Assembly (NCBI RefSeq): GCF_029542625.1
Contig: NZ_CP120733.1
Location: forward strand, 558,001 to 622,000
Direction: 5' to 3'
From: Tepidibacter hydrothermalis
GTDB lineage: Bacteria > Bacillota > Clostridia > Peptostreptococcales > Peptostreptococcaceae
DNA length: 64,000 nt
A program made the position numbers and the translations under genes. Shown here in pieces: positions 26,531 through 34,854 of this stretch. The number at the start of each line of letters is the position of its first letter. The stretch's first letter is position 1. Under the pieces are notes generated by a model, which searched no databases, was not told the origin of the DNA, and saw only the letters and a list, made by a program, of their open reading frames with translations.

Positions 26531-28186
26531 TTAATGTAATTCTTCATACAATTTGATTTTATCTTCTAATATTTTATCAATCATAATATTTCCAAGTATA
26601 ATATAAGTTACTGCAATAACTGCAATTCCTATAAATAAATTAATTGAGATAAAAATAGAAGCAATACTTAAAACAATATATATACTACCAACTAAAACTA
26701 AATTTATCATAGACATTATCAAACCTTTAAAGTTATTCTTAAAGATTTCATTTTCATTATCCCAATCAAGCTTTGGTCCATTTAAATCAGCAGATAATCC
26801 GTGCATAGATATAAATATTACAACTGGTATACATGTTAAAATATATGAAACTATAAAGGTAAAAGATAATTTTAATATAATTAAGACTATAGTATAAATA
26901 AATACATTGAATAGACCCATTATACTACTTACTATTATTTTACTTTTTATTTGATCTTCATATGAAAATGGTATAAATTTATTTAAATAAAATCTTCTAC
27001 CATCTCTAGATATAGGTGTATAAAATATTGGATTGGTACATAAGAAAAATATTGTAATACCAATTAAAAGAACTAAATTAACTCCCATATTTTTAGAATT
27101 ATTAATCCAACTAGTTATACTTGAAAGATTTCCATCTGAAATTATTGGATATATAACAATATAAAGAGACCATATTGTACTAGTTAAAACACCATATATT
27201 AAAATTTGAGGAGTTCTAATTATAGTCTTAATCTCCATTAAAACATATGATTTTATAGGAGTGTTTGTAGTTATATTTTTATTTATATTCTGAGGTTTTC
27301 TTTTCTTAGTTTTATTAATTTCATTCAGACCTACAACGCCTTTTAAATATAAAATTTCACCTAATATCATAAATACAGAAATTGATATTAAGCTTGATAC
27401 GATTATACCGCTTATTCCAAATAATCCATGAATATCTGAACTATTTGTTAGTGTATAAGCATATAGCTTTGTTTGTGTAAATATATTGAGAATTATATTT
27501 AAAAAGAAGTTTTTTTCTTCTATAACATTAAATATAAAATTTGCACCAGTTTCTACTTTGAAGCTTTCTCTAACCAACATATTGATTCCTATTGCAAATA
27601 AAAGTGATATTATTCCACTTATTAGCTTGAACAAATCTTTTCTTTTTGAAAAGCTAGAAAATCTCATTATAATCATTGATATAATGGATGAAAAACAAAG
27701 AGGAACAATAGGAAACAGTAAAAATATAATTACACTATATAAGTAATAGATAAATCCAAAATTACCTTTAACACCAAATAAAATGACCATAGGTATTAAT
27801 AATAATAATTCCATTATATATTGATTAACTAAGGCTATTATAAATTTTCCTGTTAATAGTTTATAAGGCTTAATAGGAAGATATAAGTAGTTTTCTATAT
27901 CTTGAGAAAAATAGAAGGATCCCATAACATAAAATACACTATATAGCATAATAACTATACTAGTAGCAGAAAATCCAAATTGTAATAAGTAAACTTCAAG
28001 ACCTTGTAGCTTTAACAAATCATATATAGCAGAAGTTATTTTTATAGTAGGAGATATTATTATAAATCCAAGCATAATGTAAACAAGATAAATAAGATAT
28101 TTATTGTTTTTGCGTTTAGTTTTATCATTTAAAAATCCTGTACTGGTTTTAAATAATACTTTTAATAGACCTAGGAAGCTATTCAT
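26531..28186 (-). CDS. ABC exporter permease (large, unassigned substrate)
   Basis: A 551-residue membrane protein with about 12 hydrophobic segments in two similar halves, the layout of duplicated ABC-2 type permeases. Charged stretches lie between halves near KKRKPQNINKN. It overlaps the upstream ATPase gene by 8 bp, so the two are co-translated as one exporter. No substrate can be named; drug, lantibiotic or cell-envelope export are all possible. The terminator beyond its stop has been split by the IS element, so read-through toward the IS and the riboflavin side may have increased. Confidence 0.85.
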   Translation of the reverse strand: MNSFLGLLKVLFKTSTGFLNDKTKRKNNKYLIYLVYIMLGFIIISPTIKITSAIYDLLKLQGLEVYLLQFGFSATSIVIMLYSVFYVMGSFYFSQDIENYLYLPIKPYKLLTGKFIIALVNQYIMELLLLIPMVILFGVKGNFGFIYYLYSVIIFLLFPIVPLCFSSIISMIIMRFSSFSKRKDLFKLISGIISLLFAIGINMLVRESFKVETGANFIFNVIEEKNFFLNIILNIFTQTKLYAYTLTNSSDIHGLFGISGIIVSSLISISVFMILGEILYLKGVVGLNEINKTKKRKPQNINKNITTNTPIKSYVLMEIKTIIRTPQILIYGVLTSTIWSLYIVIYPIISDGNLSSITSWINNSKNMGVNLVLLIGITIFFLCTNPIFYTPISRDGRRFYLNKFIPFSYEDQIKSKIIVSSIMGLFNVFIYTIVLIILKLSFTFIVSYILTCIPVVIFISMHGLSADLNGPKLDWDNENEIFKNNFKGLIMSMINLVLVGSIYIVLSIASIFISINLFIGIAVIAVTYIILGNIMIDKILEDKIKLYEELH

Positions 28187-28901
28187 TTTCAGTAATCTCC
28201 AAAAACATTTTTTCTAGGGAACTATCTTCTTGAAATTGCATTTTCATTTCTTTTAAATTGCCGCAAAACAATATCTCACCTTTATTAATTATTGCTACTC
28301 TATCACAAATTTTTTCTGCTACTTCTAAAACATGAGTAGAAAATAGAACTGTATTTCCTTCATCAACATGTTCTCTCATCATATTTTTAAGAATATGAGC
28401 TGATTTAGGATCTAGTCCTGTCATAGGCTCATCTAATATCCAAAGTGGAGGTTTGTGAAGCAAAACTCCAATAATAACTATTTTTTGTCTCATACCATGA
28501 GAGTAACTTTGTATTTTATCATTTAAAGCTGCTTTTATTTCGAATTTATTACTTAATTCTTCTATTCTTTTTTCTCTATCTTCTTTGCTTACATTATATA
28601 TGTCTGCAATAAAATTTAAGTATTCTATTCCTGTAAGCTTTAAAAATATATCAGGACTATCTGGAACAAATCCAAATTGTTTTTTAGCTTCTATTGGTTT
28701 TTTATTTATATCTATATCATTTATTAGAATATCTCCACTAGTTGATTTAAGAACACCTGTAATCATTTTTAAAGTAGTAGTTTTTCCAGCACCATTAGGT
28801 CCAAGAAAACCAAAAACTTCCCCTTTGTTTATTTTTAAATCAATATTTTTAACAGCATCGAAATCTCCATATTTCTTACTTATATTTTTGAGTTTTATCA
28901 T
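28179..28901 (-). CDS. ABC transporter ATPase
   Basis: A 240-residue ATPase of the CcmA/BcrA-like exporter group. Seen: Walker A GPNGAGKTTTLK, Q-loop region FGFVPDSPD, signature YSHGMRQK, Walker B LWILDEPMTGLD and H-loop FSTHVLE. The signature has SHGMR instead of SGGQ, common in this exporter group. It is the first gene of a two-gene operon with the overlapping permease; AAAGGAG precedes the ATG. Confidence 0.93.
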   Translation of the reverse strand: MIKLKNISKKYGDFDAVKNIDLKINKGEVFGFLGPNGAGKTTTLKMITGVLKSTSGDILINDIDINKKPIEAKKQFGFVPDSPDIFLKLTGIEYLNFIADIYNVSKEDREKRIEELSNKFEIKAALNDKIQSYSHGMRQKIVIIGVLLHKPPLWILDEPMTGLDPKSAHILKNMMREHVDEGNTVLFSTHVLEVAEKICDRVAIINKGEILFCGNLKEMKMQFQEDSSLEKMFLEITENE

Positions 28902-29050
28902 AATTTATCTCCTTTATTAAATTTGATTAAGTCTTAATTATATTTAAGAATGAATAGCTATAAATATAATACATAATTCTTAAATATACCTTAAATTTAC
29001 ATAAGAACTTAATATCATTTAAATTGTTTGATGAATAATTACTCTATATA

Positions 29051-29082
29051 AATAAAAGAACGTTTAAAATTCAACGTTCTTT
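29051..29082 (-). terminator. Terminator overlapping the stop of the germination permease
   Basis: On the minus strand AAAGAACGTT pairs with AACGTTCTTT around an 8-base loop, then TTATTT. The TGA stop is within the hairpin. Confidence 0.75.
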
Positions 29083-30174
29083 AAGTTTATATTTAGAATT
29101 TTTAGTTTTGATTTCCGAAATGATCCATATAACTATAGGTAAAAATAGTTGAAATGGTAAAGTTAAATAAAGCCATACCTCGGTTTGAAATTCGTAATAG
29201 TACATAATACTTTCATATTGAAAAAAAGTTAGATTCATAATTAGTAAGGTAATGGGTGTTATAATAAATCTATAATCTGAGAACTCAAATATTTTTACTA
29301 GTCCTTTACAAGTACATATCACCAATAGAGCTATTTTAATAAAACCACCTAATAAAAATGTTGTAGATATAAATGCTTCTACACTTTGAAGTGTAGTTCC
29401 AATATTTATTATAGATACAGCTGTATAGGCAGAATAATATACCTTTTCAGCTTCATCTACTCCGATTACTAAAACACTAGTTAAAGACAAGAAAAATAGC
29501 ATTAATCCTCCTACAATTAACCCTGTAACATATATTTTATAAGGAGATCCTTTTTCTTTGCTAAAACTTGAAAAAACAATAGAAAAAGCTAATATCTGAC
29601 TAAGAGGAAATGAAAATGAATTAAGTGATCCTTCTAAAATAGATTTAAATCCACTACCTAATATAGGAAAAATATTGTTTATATCCATCCTAGGGATTGA
29701 TAAAGCTACTATAATAAATAAAATAACAATAGGGATTATTAAAAAAATACAACTCCATCTACCAAGCACTTCAATTCCTTCTGTTGCTCCCCAACTGCAC
29801 AAAGCTAAAAATACTACCATTGGTACAATCATAGGTGTTTGATGAAGAGAAATTGACCATATGAAATTTCCATAATTAACAGTAACATCGGAAGTCCAGT
29901 AAAAGAAAAAACAAGTTATTATTAGTATGATTATTTTCCCAATGAATTTACCAAAGCAAATTTCAATAATATCATATAAATCTTTATCGGGAAAAAGAGT
30001 ATGTAGTCTTGAGTATATAAGTGCGATGGGTAATGCCATAAGTATTGCTAAAATAATAGCTAACCATAAATCTTGTTTAGCCTTCATACCCATTATAAAA
30101 ACGGAGGAAGAACCTATAATAAATAAAACTATAAGAGAAATACCTTGGTTATTAGAAACAACTTCTTTATTCAT
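29071..30174 (-). CDS. GerAB/GerKB-type spore germination permease, orphan
   Basis: A 367-residue protein with about ten membrane segments and the start GISLIVLFIIGSSSVFIMGMKAKQDLWLAIIL, typical of the endospore germination permease (GerAB) branch of the APC superfamily. Known role: the B subunit of nutrient germinant receptors in the spore inner membrane, binding the germinant. No A (GerAA) or C (GerAC lipoprotein) gene is adjacent, so it must pair with subunits encoded elsewhere or act alone. It is divergent from the peptide-binding gene at 30442. Confidence 0.88.
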   Translation of the reverse strand: MNKEVVSNNQGISLIVLFIIGSSSVFIMGMKAKQDLWLAIILAILMALPIALIYSRLHTLFPDKDLYDIIEICFGKFIGKIIILIITCFFFYWTSDVTVNYGNFIWSISLHQTPMIVPMVVFLALCSWGATEGIEVLGRWSCIFLIIPIVILFIIVALSIPRMDINNIFPILGSGFKSILEGSLNSFSFPLSQILAFSIVFSSFSKEKGSPYKIYVTGLIVGGLMLFFLSLTSVLVIGVDEAEKVYYSAYTAVSIINIGTTLQSVEAFISTTFLLGGFIKIALLVICTCKGLVKIFEFSDYRFIITPITLLIMNLTFFQYESIMYYYEFQTEVWLYLTLPFQLFLPIVIWIISEIKTKNSKYKLKER

Positions 30175-30311
30175 CAGTCTACTCCCTTTATATTGATAAT
30201 GTTAATAATATGAAATCCTTAAATATAGTGTATCCTAATTAAAGTATATTTATGATTTTGAAAATTTATCTAAATACACATATTAAAAAAAATGCATATT
30301 ATCAAGAGAAT

Positions 30312-30388
30312 CTTATCCAGAAGCTGTAGAGTTCTTATATCAAATTTGAAGAGGATGGAGTATTAGAACTCTTAGCTTTCGGATAAAT
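30312..30388 (+). repeat. Family A structured repeat, copy 4 (second hairpin only)
   Basis: Only the second stem-loop is present: TTATCCAGAAGCTGTAGAGT pairs with the ACTCTTAGCTTTCGGATAA side. It lies between divergent genes, upstream of both start sites. Confidence 0.8.
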
Positions 30389-30441
30389 ACAAAAATATGA
30401 TAAACTAATGTATATAGAGTAGTGACAAGGGGGAGAGTACA

Positions 30442-32055
30442 ATAAAACTTAAAAAACATATTGTAATTATTGGAATAGTAGTAATTGTAGCTTTTATTAT
30501 TAGTATTAATTTTGCAAACAAGCTATCAAGAGGAGAAATTTTAAATTCTCAAAAAAATAAAAAACTTACTATAGCAAGAGCTAGTGATTCTATTAGTTTA
30601 GACCCCGCCATAACAACGGATATGGAATCTTTTAAAGTTTGTGTAAATATATACGACACATTGGTTAAATATAAAAAAAATGGTAATGAGATAGTTCCAT
30701 CTCTTGCTGAAAGTTGGAAAACCAGTGAAGATGGTCTTACTTGGGTATTTAAGTTGAGAAAAAATGTTGAATTTCACGATGGAACAGAATTTAATGCTCA
30801 TGCTGCTTTGTTTAATTTTGAAAGATGGATGAATGCAGATAACCCGTATCATATAGGATCTTTTAGTTATTGGAGTTATAATTTTGGTGAATTTCCTGGA
30901 TTAATAAAGAGTGTAACTGCACTTTCAGATTATTCTCTGGAAATAGTGTTAAATGAACCGTATTCTCCTTTTTTAAGTACTCTTACAATGCCTGCATTTG
31001 GAATTGCTAGTCCAGATTCTATAATGAAATATAATGAAAGCTTTAAAGAACATCCTGTTGGGACAGGACCTTTTGAATTGGAATATTGGGATAAAGGAAA
31101 TGAGATAAAGTTAAAGAAGAATTATAATTATTGGGGAAATCTTACAAAATTAGATGAAGTGGTATTTAGTGTTGTTGAGTCAAGTGAAAAAAGATTAAAT
31201 TTTCTTGAACAAGGTAAAGTAGATATTGCTGATAATTTAACACCTAATGAAGTTAATAGGATAAATGAAAATTTAGATTTAGATTTATATTTAAAGCCGT
31301 TTTTTAATATAGGATATTTAGCTATGAATAATCAACAAAAACCTTTTGATAATAAAAATATAAGAGAGGCTGTAGGGCATCTGATTGATAAAGATAAAAT
31401 GGTTAAAGAGGTATTTAATGATTTTGCAAGACCTGCAAATTCATTTGTTCCTCCTATAATTTGGGCATATAATGAAGATATTAAATCTTTAGATTATAAT
31501 GTAGATAAGGCTAGAAAATTACTTAAAGAAGTTGGGTATGAAGATGGATTTGACACAACACTTTGGGTTATGGAGGCTCCAAGAGCATATTTTCCTGATA
31601 CAATGCAAGTAGCTAAGTTCATACAAGAGAGTCTTTTAAAGGCAAATATTAGAGCTGAGATTATTACTTATTCGTGGGATGAATATATTGAAAAAATAAA
31701 AGAAGGCAAGCACGACTTAGCTCTTATGGGATGGACAGGAGATCATATTGATCCAGACAATTTTTTATATACTTTCTTTGCATCTGATAACAGAAAAACT
31801 GGACTTACTAGCAATTATTCATTCTATAAAAATAAAGAAGTTGATAAAATGTTAAAGCAAGCTCGTCAAGCTACAGATAGAGAGTTTAGAAAAAACATTT
31901 ATAGAAGTTTACAAAAAAATATTAATGAGGATACACCTGCTATACCGCTTGTACATACTATGCCAATAATGGGTGCATCTAAAAAAGTAAAAGGATATAC
32001 TCCCCACCTTACAGGTGAAGAAACACTGGAAGATGTTTATTTAATATCTGACTAA
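30442..32055 (+). CDS. Membrane-anchored family 5 solute-binding protein, apparent ATA start
   Basis: A 537-residue peptide/nickel-type (family 5) binding protein. The frame is open from 30418 and codes for a single N-terminal membrane segment (HIVIIGIVVIVAFIISINFA), then LTIARASDSISLDPAITTD, VPSLAESWKTSEDGLTWVFKLR, the HPVGTGPFEL motif and DLALMGWTGDHIDPDNFL. No ATG, GTG or TTG occurs before Met at 30622, which would delete the anchor and the first strand of the fold. The best start is ATA at 30442 with AAGGGGGAG 6 bases upstream. There is no lipobox cysteine and no ABC permease or ATPase nearby; a two-component system and an OPT transporter follow. Confidence 0.85.
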   Translation: MKLKKHIVIIGIVVIVAFIISINFANKLSRGEILNSQKNKKLTIARASDSISLDPAITTDMESFKVCVNIYDTLVKYKKNGNEIVPSLAESWKTSEDGLTWVFKLRKNVEFHDGTEFNAHAALFNFERWMNADNPYHIGSFSYWSYNFGEFPGLIKSVTALSDYSLEIVLNEPYSPFLSTLTMPAFGIASPDSIMKYNESFKEHPVGTGPFELEYWDKGNEIKLKKNYNYWGNLTKLDEVVFSVVESSEKRLNFLEQGKVDIADNLTPNEVNRINENLDLDLYLKPFFNIGYLAMNNQQKPFDNKNIREAVGHLIDKDKMVKEVFNDFARPANSFVPPIIWAYNEDIKSLDYNVDKARKLLKEVGYEDGFDTTLWVMEAPRAYFPDTMQVAKFIQESLLKANIRAEIITYSWDEYIEKIKEGKHDLALMGWTGDHIDPDNFLYTFFASDNRKTGLTSNYSFYKNKEVDKMLKQARQATDREFRKNIYRSLQKNINEDTPAIPLVHTMPIMGASKKVKGYTPHLTGEETLEDVYLISD

Positions 32056-32089
32056 CTATTTTGAAGATAGTTAATATTTGGAGGAAATT

Positions 32090-32689
32090 ATGAAATCTAA
32101 TATATTAAAATTTATAGTGTTCATATTTATATTAATAATGCTTGCTGCACTTGCTAACACTTCTAAAATTCAAGTAAATGATGATAGGTATGTATTACCT
32201 TCTCTTCCAAGACCTATAGCAAAGGATAAAGTTTTGATAACTTCTGCTGGTCAAAGTACGGATACTTATATTGTAAAGGATATAGCAAATAAGCTTATGA
32301 TTCATAATTTTTTTATGCCTCAAGCGAAGGATATAGACCTTGAAGAAATTAATACAGTTGTATTCGTAGTAGGATATAGCTCTATTGGTGAGAATTTACA
32401 TGATTTAAATTATGAGGAAGAGAAAAAACGAATAGAGGATTTAATACAAAAACTTAAATATAGAAATATAACTATAATAACTATGTTTATCGGAGATAGA
32501 GAAAATAAAAACAAAGAAACTGATGAGCTTTTGAACTTAACGTGTAAGTATACTGACTATGTAATAGGCACTCAAAATAATAACAACAACAGTTCTTTAG
32601 TAAAGCTTGCAAAAAAGTATGATTTTCCTCTTACAATAGTTGAGGATGTAACTGGCTTATCAGAGCCTTTTGCATCAGCATTTAGGTAG
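32090..32689 (+). CDS. Small extracytoplasmic protein, DUF6305-like
   Basis: A 199-residue protein with one N-terminal membrane segment (LKFIVFIFILIMLAALAN) and a globular alpha/beta domain outside the cell (KVLITSAGQSTDTYIVKDIANKL, TVVFVVGYSSIGENLHDLN, ITIITMFIGDRENKNKETDELL). The fold pattern, with glycine after each strand, resembles a flavodoxin or Rossmann-like domain. I place it tentatively with DUF6305; no function is known to me. The ATG at 32090 has GGAGG 5 bases upstream; the frame also reaches TTG 32078. It lies 34 bp after the binding protein and 10 bp before the kinase. Confidence 0.7.
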   Translation: MKSNILKFIVFIFILIMLAALANTSKIQVNDDRYVLPSLPRPIAKDKVLITSAGQSTDTYIVKDIANKLMIHNFFMPQAKDIDLEEINTVVFVVGYSSIGENLHDLNYEEEKKRIEDLIQKLKYRNITIITMFIGDRENKNKETDELLNLTCKYTDYVIGTQNNNNNSSLVKLAKKYDFPLTIVEDVTGLSEPFASAFR

Positions 32690-32699
32690 GGGGTAGAGT

Positions 32700-34076
32700 A
32701 TGAAAAATAAAGATAATATGATTTATATAAGAGCATTTAGTTTTATTATTATAGGATTTTTATTTTCTTTTTTTACAAGTTCTATTTGGTTTAATGTTAT
32801 CGTAAAAATTAGAGAAGCTATATATACTGGAGATAGTGGTCATCTTATTCTAGCTTCAGCTTATAGTAGTATACTTTTTTCTATTCAAAGTACATTGTTT
32901 TTTTTGGGTACTATAAGTTTGTTATCTATAATAAATAAAAGATATCAAATGTCATCTATTAAAATATATGTATTCGTTATTGTAGTATTTTATATTTTGA
33001 ACAGAATTGTTGAGGTGTTTTTTATTGTTCCTTGGGAACCTATAACTATGCTTATGGGATTGTTTGCGACTATGATTTTATTAAAGGAACAAAATTATTC
33101 TACTTTTCAGTTTATACAGACTACTATAATATGTATTCAAGTATTTTTTGCATTTCAATGGTTAAATATAATGCCTACATTTTCATTTTTACAAATTGGA
33201 CAAAGTGATATATCCATGAGTATTAAAATAGCTGGAGAATATCTTAAATCAGAGTCTGTATTGAATTTTATAGGATTTTCTTTCTTTTTGCCATTTACTT
33301 TTTCGGCATCTATTACAGTATCTTTGTTTATGAGCTATGCTCATAATATAGTTATTCTTCAGGAAAATTATAAAAAAGAGAGAGATATTCAGCTGATCAA
33401 ATCTAAGGCAATGGAGAATAGAATATATCAAGAAATAAACTCTTTAGCACATGATTTGAAAACACCACTAGTTACTATTAGAGGCCTAAATTCATTGATT
33501 CCAATATGTGATAAAGACAAATTAACAGAGTATAGTGAGCGCATAGAAGGAGCTATTAGTAAGATGAGTGAGATGATTTCAAGTTTTTTATATGCTAGTT
33601 CTCGTCAAAAGTTAAAGGTTGAGGAGCTGATTCAATATATTCAGGCTCAAATACCTATTGAAGACGAGGCTTTGAATGTTGACATTGATTTGGAAAGCCA
33701 ATTACCATTACTTTATGTAAATAAGGTAAGAGTTGTTAGAGCACTAATAAATATAGTTGAAAATGCAATTGTAGTTCCTTGCACTCACGAATTCAAAAAT
33801 ATAATGATTAAGGTAAGACAGGCAGAAGGAGGGGTAAATATATATATATCCGATAATGGGATAGGAATACCTTCTTCAGAAATTGAAAATATATGGGAGA
33901 TAGGTTATTCAAATTGTAAAACCTCAGGACTTGGACTACCTTTTGCAAAACAGATTGTAGAGGATCATAATGGAAGTATTAGTATTGAAAGCAAAAAAGA
34001 AGAGGGAACATTTGTAACAGTATATTTACCATCAGCGAATTACATTCAAAATAAAAGGAGTGATTGTGGTGAATAG
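32700..34076 (+). CDS. Membrane sensor histidine kinase
   Basis: A 458-residue kinase. The first 225 residues hold about six membrane segments with very short loops, so it has no sizeable sensor domain of its own. The cytoplasmic core has His in LAHDLKTPLVTIRG, the N box VENAIVVP, ISDNGIGIPSSEIE and SGLGLPFAKQIVEDHNG, all intact. The response regulator gene overlaps its stop. Lack of an external sensor fits a role in which the adjacent anchored binding protein or the DUF6305-like protein supplies the ligand signal; that is inference. Confidence 0.9.
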   Translation: MKNKDNMIYIRAFSFIIIGFLFSFFTSSIWFNVIVKIREAIYTGDSGHLILASAYSSILFSIQSTLFFLGTISLLSIINKRYQMSSIKIYVFVIVVFYILNRIVEVFFIVPWEPITMLMGLFATMILLKEQNYSTFQFIQTTIICIQVFFAFQWLNIMPTFSFLQIGQSDISMSIKIAGEYLKSESVLNFIGFSFFLPFTFSASITVSLFMSYAHNIVILQENYKKERDIQLIKSKAMENRIYQEINSLAHDLKTPLVTIRGLNSLIPICDKDKLTEYSERIEGAISKMSEMISSFLYASSRQKLKVEELIQYIQAQIPIEDEALNVDIDLESQLPLLYVNKVRVVRALINIVENAIVVPCTHEFKNIMIKVRQAEGGVNIYISDNGIGIPSSEIENIWEIGYSNCKTSGLGLPFAKQIVEDHNGSISIESKKEEGTFVTVYLPSANYIQNKRSDCGE

Positions 34077-34722
34077 CAAGGATAAAATAAAAATTATAGT
34101 TATAGATGATGAAGAAGATATTCTATATACGATAAAAGAAATATGTGGATTTGGAGGATATGAGGTTCTAACTGCAACTAGTGGAAGAAAAGGATATGAG
34201 CTTTGCAAAAAACATAAACCGCAGCTTGTTATTGTAGATTATCATATGCCTGATTGGGATGGAATAAATACTGTTAAAAAAATTAGAGATATGGACCCTG
34301 CTGTATCTATTCTAGTTTTGACTGTTGATGAAAGACAAGAAATATCAGACAAGTTTATTGAGGTAGGAGCTACTGATTTTGCAATTAAACCTATTAAAGC
34401 ACCTGATTTAATATGTAGGATAAAGGTTAACTTAAAAATTCATGAAGTTACTAAAAAGAATATTGCGGATAAAGCTAATGCATTTGTAGATAAAGGAATA
34501 AGTCCTGCTACTTTAAATTTAATATGGAATTTTCTTTTGACTCAAGATGCAGATATAACTATAGAAGAGATTGCAAACGGCATGAATTTAGCTTATCAAA
34601 CAGTACATAGATATGTTCAGTATCTTATTGAACACGAAAAATTAGAACTTATTCCAGTGTACGGCCAAATTGGAAGACCTAAAAATAAATACAGAGTTAT
34701 GAAGGAAAAGGTGTCTGAATAG
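34069..34722 (+). CDS. Response regulator, receiver plus CitB-type helix-turn-helix
   Basis: A 217-residue regulator. The receiver has acidic IDDEEDI, phospho-acceptor Asp in LVIVDYHMPDWDG and Lys in DFAIKPIKAP. The C-terminal domain (KGISPATLNLIWNFLLTQ...AYQTVHRYVQYLIEHEKLEL...YGQIGRPKNKY) matches the DNA-binding end of DpiA/DcuR/CitB regulators. Three GTG codons (34060, 34066, 34069) compete; 34069 has the best spacing (8) from AAAAGGAG. It overlaps the kinase stop. Its stop codon lies in the loop of the terminator. The OPT transporter 130 bp downstream is a likely target. Confidence 0.9.
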   Translation: MNSKDKIKIIVIDDEEDILYTIKEICGFGGYEVLTATSGRKGYELCKKHKPQLVIVDYHMPDWDGINTVKKIRDMDPAVSILVLTVDERQEISDKFIEVGATDFAIKPIKAPDLICRIKVNLKIHEVTKKNIADKANAFVDKGISPATLNLIWNFLLTQDADITIEEIANGMNLAYQTVHRYVQYLIEHEKLELIPVYGQIGRPKNKYRVMKEKVSE

Positions 34723-34732
34723 ACACTTTTTT
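34711..34732 (+). terminator. Terminator with the regulator's stop codon in its stem-loop
   Basis: GTGTCT-GAAT-AGACAC followed by TTTTTT. The TAG stop at 34720-34722 is part of the loop and 3' arm. Confidence 0.85.
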
Positions 34733-34854
34733 CGATTATTCAGAAATTTTATTCAGAGAAAAAAGTGATAAAAATAGAAAAAATTTTCTGACAATATATA
34801 ATGGTATATGAAGTTATATATTTTTTCAAGAATTTTTTATAAGGGGGTTGTAAT

